Below are positions 17,601-26,310 of a DNA stretch of 64,000 nt, piece by piece. The notes under the pieces are model-generated. The model had not been told where the DNA came from, ran no database searches, and was given only the letters and a program-made list of their open reading frames with translations. The position numbers and the translations under genes are program-made. Source of the DNA: an uncultured Clostridia bacterium (lineage in GTDB: Bacteria > Bacillota > Clostridia > Christensenellales > Borkfalkiaceae); NCBI GenBank assembly GCA_947624005.1, contig CANQHV010000006.1, positions 1-64,000 of the forward strand. Reading direction: 5' to 3'. Each line of letters begins with the position of its first letter. Within the stretch, counting starts at the first letter, position 1.

Positions 17601-18428
17601 TTATGCGGGCGTTCCGTTTACGGTGAACTGCTTGATGTTCAGATTTAAAGTAGCGTCCTGCAAACCCGTCGCGTCTACAAGCTGTACCTGCACGGTATCG
17701 CCCGCCGTCGCATTGTAAATATAGGTCGCGCCCACGCTCGAATCTTCGTTTACGACATCTCTCGACGTTTCGGGTACGACTACGCCGTTTACGGCTATCG
17801 CAACCGAAGTGTCCGCCGTCGCGCCCGAACCGTAGTTGAGGTTATAGATAATTTCGTACAACCCCGCGTCGTTTAAGGTTATCGTGTCGCCCGCGACGGT
17901 TATACCCGTCGAATCCGCGGGGAAAAGCGTGAACGTCGTAATGGGCACGGGCGACGCGCCGTCGGTTACCGCGTTGTTGGAAGTCAGAACCGATTCAAGC
18001 TCGATGGGAGCCGTTCCCGTAGCCCCTGCGGGACCTGCGGGACCTTGGGGTCCTACCGCGCCCTCGGGACCTGCGGGACCCGTTGCACCTATTGCACCCG
18101 TTGCGCCCGTTGCACCTGTCGCGCCCGTAGCCCCCGTTGCGCCTGTTGCGCCTGTCGCGCCTGCGGGGCCTACGGGACCCGTGGCGCCTGTTGCACCAGC
18201 GGGACCTGCGGGACCTGTTGCGCCCGTCGCGCCCGTAGCACCCGTCGCGCCCGTGGCGCCTACTGCGCCTGCGGGACCTGCGGGACCTGTTGCGCCCGTC
18301 GCGCCCGTCGCGCCCGTTATGCCCGTAAGGGTGTTAATATAAACTATTCTGCCCGAGTTGCCGCCCGAACAGCATCCGCCGCAGCCGCATCCGCCGCAGC
18401 AAGACATAAAAATTTTATCTTCAATCAT
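17601..18428 (-). CDS. BclA-like collagen-repeat surface protein
   Basis: This 275-residue protein has a Cys/Gly-rich head, about 35 Gly-X-Y triplets dominated by Gly-Ala-Thr and Gly-Pro-Ala (about residues 40-148), and a C-terminal beta-rich domain of some 125 residues. That domain resembles the trimeric C1q/TNF-like tip of exosporium protein BclA, with a run such as [16 protein letters not shown]. Thr-rich collagen triplets are typical O-glycosylation targets. The start ATG at 18428 follows GGAGAGG and overlaps the end of the glycosyltransferase gene by eight bases, so both are made together and the transferase may glycosylate this protein. Surface or exosporium location is inferred; there is no LPXTG or membrane helix. 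Confidence 0.85.
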   Translation of the reverse strand: MIEDKIFMSCCGGCGCGGCCSGGNSGRIVYINTLTGITGATGATGATGPAGPAGAVGATGATGATGATGATGPAGPAGATGATGPVGPAGATGATGATGATGATGATGATGAIGATGPAGPEGAVGPQGPAGPAGATGTAPIELESVLTSNNAVTDGASPVPITTFTLFPADSTGITVAGDTITLNDAGLYEIIYNLNYGSGATADTSVAIAVNGVVVPETSRDVVNEDSSVGATYIYNATAGDTVQVQLVDATGLQDATLNLNIKQFTVNGTPA

Positions 18429-19491
18429 TTTTTACCTCTCCGAGTTTTCTGAAATAATCGCGGTTGTACTTCACGCCCTCGTCGGAAGGCTTAATCGCCG
18501 CCGCCATTTCGTTGTATTCGAAAGCGGCTTTAATATCGCCCAGCCTGTCGCGCGTGGCGCACAGCCGCATGTATGGTATAAACCGTGAAAAATCGCGGTT
18601 TACGAAACCGCCCGCGCGCTCGTCGCATTCCGCCGAAAGCGCGGCTTTATACCAATATTCCGCGGTTTTGTATTTGCCGTCCGCAAACAGCAAATCTCCC
18701 GCTGCACAGCACGCCCGAGGTCTTGGCGGAGCGTAATAAAAGCTTCTGAAAACCGCTTCGAGCGCGCCTTTGCCGTCGCCGAGGGCGCGGCGGACGTCGG
18801 CAAGGTCGAGGCAGGCTTCAATTTTGTTTTCCACCCACCCCTCGCCGTCGAGATACGCGCATAACACCGCTTCGCTTTCGCGGTACATTCTGTGGAACAT
18901 AAGCTCGCGACCGTAGTAAAACTGCGCGCGGGCGTCGAGTTTTTCGCCGCGCGAAATCTGCTTTTGATATATGCGCAAGTTCCGCATATCGTCGCCCGTC
19001 CGCACTTTCGCGTGAATTATTTTGGCGTCGGAATAGATTATTTTTCCCCTCGGCGTCACCGCCTCGTGCACCGCCCCGCCAAAACGGTTTTCGGGCGTGT
19101 TGCGGAATATCCGCTCGCGCACATAGCAATAAGTTCCGCCGTCGGGAGTATACGCGGCGTAAGTCAGAAAGACCATATCGCAGTCGGGCAGCGAGGGTTT
19201 CAACGCGTTTATTTTTTCGCAGTCGACGTCGGGTACGACGTCGTCGGCGTCCAGCCACATAACGTAGTCGCCCGTCGCCCTGTCGAGGCAGAAATTCCGC
19301 GCCGCGGAAAAGTCGTCGCGCCATTCGAAATAGTGGATATTCTGCGTATACCGCCTTACGATTTCCACCGTTTTATCGCGCGAACCCGTATCCGTCACGA
19401 CTATCTCGTCGGCGAATTTTTTTACGCAATCGAGGCAGCGCGCAATCGTCGCCTCCTCGTCGCGCACTATAAGACACACACTTAACTTCAT
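18421..19491 (-). CDS. Family 2 glycosyltransferase with TPR-like C-terminus
   Basis: This 356-residue protein has a GT-A domain at its N-terminus: [19 protein letters not shown], then [11 protein letters not shown], and the DxD-type metal site WLDADDVV near residue 80. After about residue 200 it is helical with repeated Ala/Tyr-rich pairs that look like tetratricopeptide units. This is the common Firmicute family of peptide- or surface-protein glycosyltransferases, which use a nucleotide sugar in the cytoplasm. Its stop overlaps the start of the collagen-like gene, making that protein the natural acceptor. The donor sugar cannot be told from sequence. Confidence 0.9.
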   Translation of the reverse strand: MKLSVCLIVRDEEATIARCLDCVKKFADEIVVTDTGSRDKTVEIVRRYTQNIHYFEWRDDFSAARNFCLDRATGDYVMWLDADDVVPDVDCEKINALKPSLPDCDMVFLTYAAYTPDGGTYCYVRERIFRNTPENRFGGAVHEAVTPRGKIIYSDAKIIHAKVRTGDDMRNLRIYQKQISRGEKLDARAQFYYGRELMFHRMYRESEAVLCAYLDGEGWVENKIEACLDLADVRRALGDGKGALEAVFRSFYYAPPRPRACCAAGDLLFADGKYKTAEYWYKAALSAECDERAGGFVNRDFSRFIPYMRLCATRDRLGDIKAAFEYNEMAAAIKPSDEGVKYNRDYFRKLGEVKND

Positions 19492-19521
19492 ACCGCTCCT
19501 CGGTTATATATCATATGAAAA

Positions 19522-19552
19522 GCCGCCCGCCGTGTGTGACGCGGCGGGCGGC
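19522..19552 (-). terminator. Terminator behind the ABC permease gene
   Basis: A 10-bp GC stem (19522-19531 with 19543-19552) is followed on the minus strand by TTTTCATATG. It lies between the permease stop at 19589 and the glycosyltransferase start. Confidence 0.6.
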
Positions 19553-19588
19553 AAAAACAGTTATTTTAAGCAAAAGTGAGCATATATA

Positions 19589-20362
19589 TCAATAATTTTT
19601 GGGTTTATGGAATTTTAACGACATATAAACGTAGCAGGCGAGCATACCGCACGCGGCAAGCGCGATGACAAGCAACGCCGCCCAGCCGCCCGCAATCGCG
19701 GTAAGGTCGGTATTCACCGAAAAATTACCGTCGGGCATTTTGCCGCCGCCCAGACCCGTCAAAAGGAACGTATAAAGGCATACCGCGACGGTAAATACAA
19801 CCGTGAATATTACGCGGAATCCGTTCTTTCGGATATAGCTTAAAACCGCGCCCGCGCCGAAAATCAATATATATAAGAATAAATAAAACAGCACGCCGCA
19901 CGCGTTGTATTTTGCGTTAAACAGCTGTCCCGTCGTTTCGAAGAAAGGCATTCCCTCGCTTAAACTTATAAGACCGGGCAGAAGTATGCCGAAAAGCGAC
20001 ATAAGAACCGCTATATAGGCAACGCATAACGCGTGTAAAAGAACCATTACGATAAAGTCGCAAAGGCACTTCTTTTTATAGCTTATCGGCACAAGACTTA
20101 CCGCGGACGGCTTGTCGAAGCGGTAAAAGCCCATAGCGCCGCCGATAAGAAATCCGGGGGCTATGCCGAACGCTACAAAAAACCCGCTCATATCGTCGGA
20201 CTCGATATTGCCCGCCGAAACAAACGCCGTAATCGTAAATATCGCCGCTATATAAAGCAACATAAGCAATATTCGCGATAAATTATAGCGGTTGTACGTG
20301 CCGTTGCCCAGCCACCACGCTTTTAAATATTTAAGTACAAAGTTTCCGCCCTGCTTTTTCAT
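19589..20362 (-). CDS. ABC transporter permease subunit
   Basis: This 257-residue integral membrane protein has about six hydrophobic segments and no soluble domain. Its start overlaps the ATPase gene by four bases, so it is the membrane partner of that ATPase. The layout GntR regulator - ATPase - permease matches YtrA/YtrB-type modules, which respond to cell-wall antibiotics or export lipids and peptides. The permease family itself is poorly conserved, and the substrate is unknown. Confidence 0.8.
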   Translation of the reverse strand: MKKQGGNFVLKYLKAWWLGNGTYNRYNLSRILLMLLYIAAIFTITAFVSAGNIESDDMSGFFVAFGIAPGFLIGGAMGFYRFDKPSAVSLVPISYKKKCLCDFIVMVLLHALCVAYIAVLMSLFGILLPGLISLSEGMPFFETTGQLFNAKYNACGVLFYLFLYILIFGAGAVLSYIRKNGFRVIFTVVFTVAVCLYTFLLTGLGGGKMPDGNFSVNTDLTAIAGGWAALLVIALAACGMLACYVYMSLKFHKPKNY

Positions 20363-21228
20363 TGTCTGCCTCCTCCGAACACGTCGTCGGGCGCCGAGCC
20401 GTCGCCGATAAAGCCCAAAAACAGCTCTTCCACCGTCGGCGTTTTTACGTTTAAATTTTCGCCCGAAATTTCTTTGTCGGTTGTCAGAAAACTGTAACCG
20501 AACGCGGATTTAATCGGGTTTATGGCGATTTTTTCGAGTTGCGGCGTCATCTCGGGGCAATGCACCAGACGGTAGCTTTCCAACAGCCCGTTCTTTTCGC
20601 TGTCGAGAGTCTTTTTGCCCTTTTCGAGCATTACGATATAGTCCGCCACGGCGTCCAAATCCTCGGTTATATGCGTGGAAAAAAGCACGGTGTGGTTTTC
20701 GTCCATCATAAACTCCTGTATAAGCGAAATAACCGCCTGTCTGTCGAACGGGTCTACGCCCGCCGTGGGTTCGTCAAGAATAAGGACTTCGGGGTTCCGA
20801 CAAAGCTCTAGCACAAGGCAGAATTTGCGCTGCATACCGAAAGAATAGCGATATATACGCTGATTTTCGGGCAATTCGAAGCGCGCCATAAGCTGTTTGT
20901 ACCTCTCCTCGTCGAAGTTTTCGTACGCGCACTTATAATAACCCGCAACTCGGCTCGCCTTGACTCGGGTCGAGAAAAAAGGTCTGTCGAACACGCACGC
21001 GACCCGCTTCGACATCCCCTCTTCGTCATTTGAAAACCTTTTGCCGTCGTACAGTATTTCGCCCGTCGCGTCTACCTGCCGCATAATCGCCTTTATAAGC
21101 GTAGACTTACCCGAGCCGTTACGTCCGATAAGCCCCGTGATACAGCCCTTTTTTATTCCGAGGTTGACGCCGTCAAGTTTGAACTTGCCGTAATCTACCG
21201 TCAGATTTTTAATTTCGAGTGCATTCAT
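20359..21228 (-). CDS. ABC transporter ATP-binding protein
   Basis: This 289-residue ATPase has Walker A GRNGSGKST near residue 40, a Q-loop, an atypical signature region (YRYSFGMQRKFCLVLEL), Walker B VLILDEPTAGVDP and the H-loop STHITED. The form is that of YtrB/CcmA-like exporters. The canonical LSGGQ is replaced by SFGMQ, as is common in this branch. The start was moved to ATG 21228, preceded by GGAG; the longer frame to 21288 runs into the regulator gene. It overlaps the regulator's 3' end by 20 bases and the permease start by four, so all three are one transcription unit. Confidence 0.9.
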   Translation of the reverse strand: MNALEIKNLTVDYGKFKLDGVNLGIKKGCITGLIGRNGSGKSTLIKAIMRQVDATGEILYDGKRFSNDEEGMSKRVACVFDRPFFSTRVKASRVAGYYKCAYENFDEERYKQLMARFELPENQRIYRYSFGMQRKFCLVLELCRNPEVLILDEPTAGVDPFDRQAVISLIQEFMMDENHTVLFSTHITEDLDAVADYIVMLEKGKKTLDSEKNGLLESYRLVHCPEMTPQLEKIAINPIKSAFGYSFLTTDKEISGENLNVKTPTVEELFLGFIGDGSAPDDVFGGGRQ

Positions 21229-21604
21229 TTCCAATCTCCGCCAAAATATTTTCGATTTCACCGTCGAACAGATTGTTTTCCCTTGCATAACCTACCGCCG
21301 ATTGCACGCGGCGCGAAAACTCCGCCGCCGCATAATCGTGCGCCGCCTGCCTGTCGTAACCGTTTACGAACACGCCCTTGCCCTGCATCGACACCAAAAA
21401 GCCCTCTGCGCACAAGTCGTCGTAGGCGCGCTTCGCCGTGATTATGCCGATTTTAAGCCCCTTTGCAAGCGCGCGTATAGAGGGCATAACCTGCCCCTCT
21501 TTAAGCTCGCCGCCCAAAATCCGCACGCGGATTTGCGCTTTTATCTGCTCGTATATCGGCTCGCCGCCAACGGCAAGCGTGATTTTAAGGGGCGCTTCTT
21601 CCAT
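21209..21604 (-). CDS. GntR-family regulator, YtrA type
   Basis: This 131-residue protein has a winged helix at the N-terminus (EPIYEQIKAQIRVRILGGEL, then PSIRALAKGLKI and TAKRAYDDL) and only a short helical tail. That is the YtrA subclass, which represses its own ABC operon until inducer or cell-wall stress relieves it. The start ATG 21604 has GAGG five bases before it; a 25-codon upstream extension crosses the promoter and is rejected. An imperfect palindrome overlaps the promoter's -10 box and is the probable operator. Confidence 0.9.
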   Translation of the reverse strand: MEEAPLKITLAVGGEPIYEQIKAQIRVRILGGELKEGQVMPSIRALAKGLKIGIITAKRAYDDLCAEGFLVSMQGKGVFVNGYDRQAAHDYAAAEFSRRVQSAVGYARENNLFDGEIENILAEIGNECTRN

Positions 21605-21623
21605 CCGAACCTCACTGTTATTG

Positions 21624-21646
21624 CTGTTATTATACAATAGATACAG
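21624..21646. promoter_or_regulatory. Probable operator of the YtrA-like regulator
   Basis: A 23-bp imperfect palindrome starts CTGT and ends ACAG, with matching TAT/ATA cores. It covers the -10 box and part of the spacer of the regulator promoter, as expected for autorepression by a dimeric GntR protein. Confidence 0.5.
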
Positions 21647-21657
21647 TTGTACGTCAA
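21629..21657 (-). promoter_or_regulatory. Promoter of the GntR-ABC operon
   Basis: On the minus strand TTGACG (21652-21657), a 17-nt spacer and a perfect TATAAT (21629-21634) are followed by a short leader with GAGG and ATG at 21604. Confidence 0.85.
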
Positions 21658-21678
21658 GCAAAACAGCGGAAAATTTCA

Positions 21679-21714
21679 AAAAAATTTACGCCGACGGCAA
21701 AAAGCCGTCGGCGC
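21679..21714 (-). terminator. Terminator of the aspartokinase gene
   Basis: A 10-bp stem (core 21691-21699 with 21705-21713) is followed on the minus strand by TAAATTTTTTT. It lies between the lysC stop and the divergent regulatory region of the GntR operon. Confidence 0.85.
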
Positions 21715-21742
21715 GCAGGTTACGTATTAACGCATTTATATA

Positions 21743-23062
21743 TTATTTGAAAAATTCGCTGTAAATCGCCTTGATTGTTTTTTCGTAGTCGTCGTTTTTT
21801 ACGCCGACTATTATGTTAATCTCGCTCGAACCCTGGTCTATCATACGGATATTGACGTTTGCGGCGGCGAGCGCGTTGAAAAGGCGCGCGGACGTGCCGA
21901 CCGACGACGACATACCGTGACCGACGGTCGCGATAAGCGCGATATCTTCGATTACCCTTATGACGTCGGGGTCTACCTCCGCTTGTATGCCCTCGATTAT
22001 TCGGTTCAGCTCGCCGAGTTTAAGTTGCGAGCTTTCGATGACAAGCGACATTGTGTCTATGCCCGACGGGATATGTTCGACGGAAATATTTTCGCGCGCG
22101 AGCACGCCGAGTACTTTGCACACGAAGCCTATTTCGGAGTTCATCATCGATTTTTCGATGAATATGACCGTAAAATCCTTTTTGCCCGCGATACCCGTTA
22201 CGATGTTGCCGCTCGGCATATACCGCGAAATGGGCAAAATAGTAGTGCCCTCGTCCGCGGGCGCGAAAGTGTTTTTAATCTGTATGGGGATATTTGCCTT
22301 GCGCACGGGAAATATCGAGTCGGCGTGAAGCACGCTCGCGCCCATATAACTCAATTCGCGCAGTTCCTTATACGATATGTTTTTTATGCGCTTCGGGCTG
22401 TCTACAATGCGCGGGTCGCACGCGAGGAACCCCGAAACGTCCGTCCAATTTTCGTACAGCGAAGCGTTTACCGCGCGGGCGACTATCGAACCCGACACGT
22501 CGGAACCGCCGCGCGAAAAGGTTTTTACCTTGCCGTCCGCGCCCGTGCCGTAAAAGCCGGGGATGACCGCGCGGCGCACGCCCGAAAGCGCGGCGGCGAC
22601 CGCCGCATAGCTTTTTTCGCCGTCGAACGCGCCGTTTTCCTTGAAGAATATCACGTCGGCGGCGTCTATAAATTCCGCGTCGAACGCGGCGGCGCATACG
22701 CGCGCGCACAGATATTCCCCGCGCGAGGCGGTGAAGTCGGGGCTGTTGTTTTCGACTATCAGATTTTCTGTTTCGTCGAGAACGCTTTTGATATCGAAGT
22801 CTGTGTTAAGCTCTTTTACAATGCTTTCGAAGCGGGCGCGCACTTTTGCAAAGCTGTCTTTGCAACCGCCCGTCTTTTCGGTTTCGGACTGACATGCGTA
22901 CAGCATATCCGTAACTTTCACGTCGCCCGAATATCTTTTGCCCGGCGCCGAAACTACCACATATCTGCGGGCGTCGTCGCCGTAAATTATGTCTTTTACC
23001 CTTCTTATAACGTTGCCGTCCGCCATGGACGTACCGCCGAATTTACAAACTTTCAATGCCAT
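21743..23062 (-). CDS. lysC: Aspartate kinase
   Basis: This enzyme phosphorylates aspartate, the first step to lysine, threonine and methionine. The protein is 439 residues. The N-terminal kinase domain begins KVCKFGGTSMADG and includes FSRGGSDVSGS and the WTDVSG substrate loop. Two ACT domains follow from about residue 305 (GIAGKKDFTVIFIEKSMM and VATVGHGMSSSVG). The length and single-chain form point to the monofunctional class with feedback control through the ACT domains. It follows DUF1015 by 18 bases in one operon. I find no lysine riboswitch upstream, so control is probably allosteric. Confidence 0.95.
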   Translation of the reverse strand: MALKVCKFGGTSMADGNVIRRVKDIIYGDDARRYVVVSAPGKRYSGDVKVTDMLYACQSETEKTGGCKDSFAKVRARFESIVKELNTDFDIKSVLDETENLIVENNSPDFTASRGEYLCARVCAAAFDAEFIDAADVIFFKENGAFDGEKSYAAVAAALSGVRRAVIPGFYGTGADGKVKTFSRGGSDVSGSIVARAVNASLYENWTDVSGFLACDPRIVDSPKRIKNISYKELRELSYMGASVLHADSIFPVRKANIPIQIKNTFAPADEGTTILPISRYMPSGNIVTGIAGKKDFTVIFIEKSMMNSEIGFVCKVLGVLARENISVEHIPSGIDTMSLVIESSQLKLGELNRIIEGIQAEVDPDVIRVIEDIALIATVGHGMSSSVGTSARLFNALAAANVNIRMIDQGSSEINIIVGVKNDDYEKTIKAIYSEFFK

Positions 23063-23080
23063 AAGATTTTCCGTTGCGGT

Positions 23081-24277
23081 TTATTTAATGCTTTTAGCCT
23101 CGATATAATATCTTTTTTCGCTGCCCTCGCCCATCGAGAAAGTTTTGCGGGGCAGATTGCCGCCCGTTATTATAAGGCGGAAAAAATCGTCTTTTTTTAT
23201 GGCGGGCAGAATTACGCCCGCGCCGAATGGACGTGAAAACTTTATCACCTCGTCCGCGCCGTGAACGTAGTCGGCTTCGCCGCCGTTAGCCTTTATAAAC
23301 TCCGAAATATATTCGTCGAGTTCGCGTATTCCGCGCGGCACGTCCGCGGGGAAAGGTATTGCCGAAACTTCGCCGTTGCATACCGCTTGCGCCTTGCCCG
23401 TACCCGCGAAATGCAGACCTTTTGCGAATTTAACGCCGTCGACTCCCTTTACAAGCCTGTGTATGGGTTCGAATTTAAGCGCCTTGTCGTAGACGTTTAC
23501 GACCTCGACGAGGGCGTATCTCGCGGGGTGGGTTTCGCGTTCTTTTTTCGAAAGCCCGACCTTGATATTTTCCCAGCAGGTCTTGGCTGTCGCAAGCGAA
23601 TGGTTGCCGTCGCCCACCGCAAACAGCAGTTTTTCGTCCGCGCCGTATTTTTTTATCAGCCTGTCGGCGTCGAGAAGATTATAAAAAGCCTCTCTCACGC
23701 GTTCGGGATTTGCAATATGCGTTCCCTTTACCTTGCCGCCGCCCATATTCAGTTCGAAGTCGTACAGCGTTTCGCCGCGTTCTACGGTTTTCAAAACGCT
23801 GTCCGTTTCGTCGTCGTACAAAAGCATTACGTGCGGCAGTTCGATGGGCGCGTTTTTGCGTATTTCGACGCGCGGGGGAATGCGTTCGAGTATGGTTGCC
23901 TCGGTCGAGCGGATTAAAGTTTTCGCGCCTTTTTTGAAGGAATAGTCTTCGAGGTCTATCGAAAGCACGATTCCCGTGCGCGTGCCCGACGGCGTGCTTC
24001 TTTCCACCAGAATCATACCCTCGACCGTCTTGAAAACGCCGTCCGAAAGATAGTCGCGCATAGCTTTGTTTATGGCGGCGATACGCTCGGCGGGGCGGTC
24101 TTTTAAGTATATTTCGGGAAAAATGAGATTATATGTCGATAATTTGCCCGCGGTTATGCGTTCGACTTCGCGCCAATATTCGGCGTCGGAAGTGAACTGG
24201 TCGCAGGCGTTTACAGCCCACGCCGTCATATCGGCGGCGGCGGGGAGAAGAATTTTTGGTATTTGTACTGTATTCAT
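23081..24277 (-). CDS. DUF1015 family protein
   Basis: This 398-residue soluble protein shows the conserved marks of DUF1015: PKILLPAAADMTAWAVNACDQF at the start, a GTRTGIVLSIDLEDY turn, LLYDDETDSVL, FAVGDGNHSLATAKTCWE in the middle and VEVVNVYDKALKFEPIHR. The family has no settled function. Its position with aspartokinase suggests amino-acid metabolism here, but that is only context. It begins just downstream of the cdaA/cdaR-stub pair, six bases past the stub's stop. Confidence 0.85.
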   Translation of the reverse strand: MNTVQIPKILLPAAADMTAWAVNACDQFTSDAEYWREVERITAGKLSTYNLIFPEIYLKDRPAERIAAINKAMRDYLSDGVFKTVEGMILVERSTPSGTRTGIVLSIDLEDYSFKKGAKTLIRSTEATILERIPPRVEIRKNAPIELPHVMLLYDDETDSVLKTVERGETLYDFELNMGGGKVKGTHIANPERVREAFYNLLDADRLIKKYGADEKLLFAVGDGNHSLATAKTCWENIKVGLSKKERETHPARYALVEVVNVYDKALKFEPIHRLVKGVDGVKFAKGLHFAGTGKAQAVCNGEVSAIPFPADVPRGIRELDEYISEFIKANGGEADYVHGADEVIKFSRPFGAGVILPAIKKDDFFRLIITGGNLPRKTFSMGEGSEKRYYIEAKSIK

Positions 24278-24283
24278 ATGTTT

Positions 24284-24391
24284 TTACAAATTGATAATTA
24301 TTACGCAGAAAGCCGCAAGCCCTATGGCGAACAGTTTAAGCGGAATGTTTTTGGTGAATGCGTTTTTAAGGAATTCGGTAAACTTTTTCAT
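24284..24391 (-). CDS. 35-residue CdaR (YbbR) N-terminal stub
   Basis: A short gene that overlaps the end of cdaA as ATGA and has GGAGGG six bases before its ATG. The 35-residue product begins MKKFTEFLKNAF, continues TKNIPLKLFAIGLAAF and ends in Ile/Asn/Leu. This matches the cytoplasmic start and membrane anchor of CdaR, the usual partner and regulator of CdaA, which normally continues with several YbbR domains outside the cell. Here a TAA follows the membrane helix directly. Either cdaR has been truncated to a membrane microprotein that may still bind CdaA in the membrane, or the rest has been lost. The strong ribosome site and clean overlap argue that the stub is translated. Confidence 0.7.
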   Translation of the reverse strand: MKKFTEFLKNAFTKNIPLKLFAIGLAAFCVIIINL

Positions 24392-25227
24392 CTCTTTCCC
24401 TCCGCGGTTAAATCGGACCAATAATAATCGGACAGCGCGTTTTTAAGGTCGGACGCGTCGGCGTACTTCTTTTTGACCGCGCCGTTTTTGACTATCGAAA
24501 TTATGCCCGTTTCTTCCGAAACGACTATCGCCGTAACGCTTGCCACGGTGGTTACGCCCAGCGCGGCGCGGTGGCGGCTGCCCATATCCTTGGGGAGTTT
24601 TTCGCTTTGCGCAAGCGGCAGAAAGCAACCCGCCGCGTAAATTTTACTGCCCTCGATAATCATAGCGCCGTCGTGCAAAGTAGACTTGGGGTAGAAAATC
24701 GATTCGATAAGCTGCGAGGTAATCTTCGCGTCCACGACCGTGCCGCTTTCGATTATCCCCTCGGGCAGGTTCTCGTTGGAAAGCACGATAAGCGCGCCCA
24801 CGTCTTTTTTGGACATATTCTGAACGGCGCGCACCGTTTCGTCTATTATCAGTTCTACGCCCGTTACGGTTGCGGACTGCTGTTGTTTGCTCTTTTTTAC
24901 GTTCGAATCGAGAAGCGAACGCTTTATCTCGGTATGGAACATCGTGAAAACGAGTATCGCCATTAAAATTATGACGATTAAAAGTATCTGCGAGTCCATA
25001 TCGGAGAACACGAACGCAAGCCCGAACAAAATTACGAAAAATACGAAAACCGCTATAAAGGTAGGCGCTTTGTTTGTTTTAAGCACCTTGAATACGAGGT
25101 AGAAAAGCACGGCGAGCATCAGAAACTGCAAAACATACGAAACGTATGCCAGAGCCACAGCGTCCGCTCCCTTGCCTTCCAATACCCACATATCGATAAA
25201 GTTGTCGGCAATTTCTTTGAAAGACAT
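24388..25227 (-). CDS. cdaA: Diadenylate cyclase CdaA
   Basis: It makes cyclic di-AMP from two ATP, the second messenger for potassium, turgor and wall control. The 279-residue protein has three N-terminal membrane helices (about 20-100) and a cytoplasmic DisA-N domain with the catalytic motif LHDGAMII near residue 190 and the RHRAALGV motif near 220. The start ATG at 25227 follows GGGAG; a nine-codon upstream extension is rejected. In most Firmicutes cdaA is followed by cdaR and glmM. Here only the anchor of CdaR remains and glmM is absent. Confidence 0.93.
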   Translation of the reverse strand: MSFKEIADNFIDMWVLEGKGADAVALAYVSYVLQFLMLAVLFYLVFKVLKTNKAPTFIAVFVFFVILFGLAFVFSDMDSQILLIVIILMAILVFTMFHTEIKRSLLDSNVKKSKQQQSATVTGVELIIDETVRAVQNMSKKDVGALIVLSNENLPEGIIESGTVVDAKITSQLIESIFYPKSTLHDGAMIIEGSKIYAAGCFLPLAQSEKLPKDMGSRHRAALGVTTVASVTAIVVSEETGIISIVKNGAVKKKYADASDLKNALSDYYWSDLTAEGKR

Positions 25228-25257
25228 TTTCTTCTCCCGAGATATTATTTCCAAACT

Positions 25258-25286
25258 ATTATATAATTAATTAACGAAAAAATAAA
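25258..25286 (-). promoter_or_regulatory. Probable cdaA promoter
   Basis: A perfect TATAAT (25258-25263 read on the minus strand) has a weak TTTATT -35 (25281-25286) with a 17-nt spacer. This gives a leader of about 25 nt. Confidence 0.5.
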
Positions 25287-25323
25287 GCGTTTCGGGGCGT
25301 TTTTGAAAAAGTGCCGCCGAAAT

Positions 25324-26307
25324 TTATTGTCCGCCGCCGAAAAAGATATAATTTTCGCACCCCGAAAGCGCGCTTTGCGGCGTGATTTCGCCGCATTTTA
25401 CGCCCGAAGCCGCCGCGTACAGTTTTTCAACGTAAATTTCAAGTTTTTTTCTGCCTATCGCGCGCGCCTGTTCGCGGCTTTTTTTCACGCCGTATTCTTT
25501 CATTTTCAAAAGCGCGGACAGTTCGTAATCGTCGGCTTTCGACTGTAATATCGACAGCAGATTTTTGAAATAATTGAAAAGCCCGTTTATAACCGTAATT
25601 TCGTCGCCCGCTTTTTTTACGAGGTCGCGGCGTATTTCGCAGAATTTGTCGAAGTCGCGGCGGGCGACGGCGTTGGTCATTTCGTAAATCCTGTAATCGG
25701 CGTCTTTATAGACGAGTTCGTCAACGTCGGCGCGCGTTAAGGTTTTTTCGGGCGCGTAGTTTATAAGCTTTTCCACCTCTACGCTTACCCGCGCCATATC
25801 GTTAAGGCAGTACGCCGCAATGGCGTCGCACGCGGCGGCGTCAGCGGGGTATCCCGCGCGTTTTAGCGTGATATATGCCCACTTTGCCACCGTTTCGCCG
25901 TCGGCGCGGTTGCAATCCACATAAGTAACGCCGCCCCTGCGCTTTAAATCTACGCCCTTTTTCGACTGCGAATTTACAATTAAAAGTACGGACGAGGCGG
26001 GAAAGTCCGCAAACAGCGGCTTTAAAAATTTTTCGTATTCGGACTCGGAGGGGTAAAACTCCGACACTTTCACTATACGCTTTTCGCTCATAAACGGGAA
26101 GCTTTCGAGGGCGGAAACAAGGTCCTGTATCGCGCCGCCTTTAAGCGTTTCGCCGTCGAAAGAGGCGAAGTTGAGTTCGGGCATACTTAAAAAAGCGTCT
26201 TTCACTTGCTTTACGCCGTTTTCGCGGAAATACGCGTCGTCGCCCTCGAAGAGATATACCCCCCTCGCGCCCTCTTTTATATCGTTTTTCAGTTCAATAT
26301 ATTTCAT
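25324..26307 (-). CDS. holA: DNA polymerase III delta subunit
   Basis: This is the clamp-loader subunit that opens the sliding clamp. At 327 residues it has normal length. The N-terminal degenerate AAA domain begins GVYLFEGDDAYFRENGVKQV and has the SEKRIVKVSEF and VLLIVNSQSKKGVD strands. The lid follows at about 140-200 (CDAIAAYCLNDMARVSVEVEKLINY), then the collar domain (GLFNYFKNLLSIL). Its ATG is three bases after the LysR gene's stop, so it is co-transcribed with lysR and mnmE. No strong Shine-Dalgarno is seen, so coupling to the upstream gene is likely. Confidence 0.92.
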   Translation of the reverse strand: MKYIELKNDIKEGARGVYLFEGDDAYFRENGVKQVKDAFLSMPELNFASFDGETLKGGAIQDLVSALESFPFMSEKRIVKVSEFYPSESEYEKFLKPLFADFPASSVLLIVNSQSKKGVDLKRRGGVTYVDCNRADGETVAKWAYITLKRAGYPADAAACDAIAAYCLNDMARVSVEVEKLINYAPEKTLTRADVDELVYKDADYRIYEMTNAVARRDFDKFCEIRRDLVKKAGDEITVINGLFNYFKNLLSILQSKADDYELSALLKMKEYGVKKSREQARAIGRKKLEIYVEKLYAAASGVKCGEITPQSALSGCENYIFFGGGQ

Positions 26308-26310
26308 AAT

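Noticed and set aside
17884..18452. Plus-strand frames opposite the collagen-like gene (Val/Ala/Pro and Cys/Arg repeats)
   Set aside because: They arise from the Gly-X-Y triplet DNA read backwards. The minus frame has the ribosome site and a recognisable tip domain.
23063..23090. Lysine riboswitch before aspartokinase
   Set aside because: Only 18 bases separate lysC from the upstream gene, leaving no room for an aptamer.
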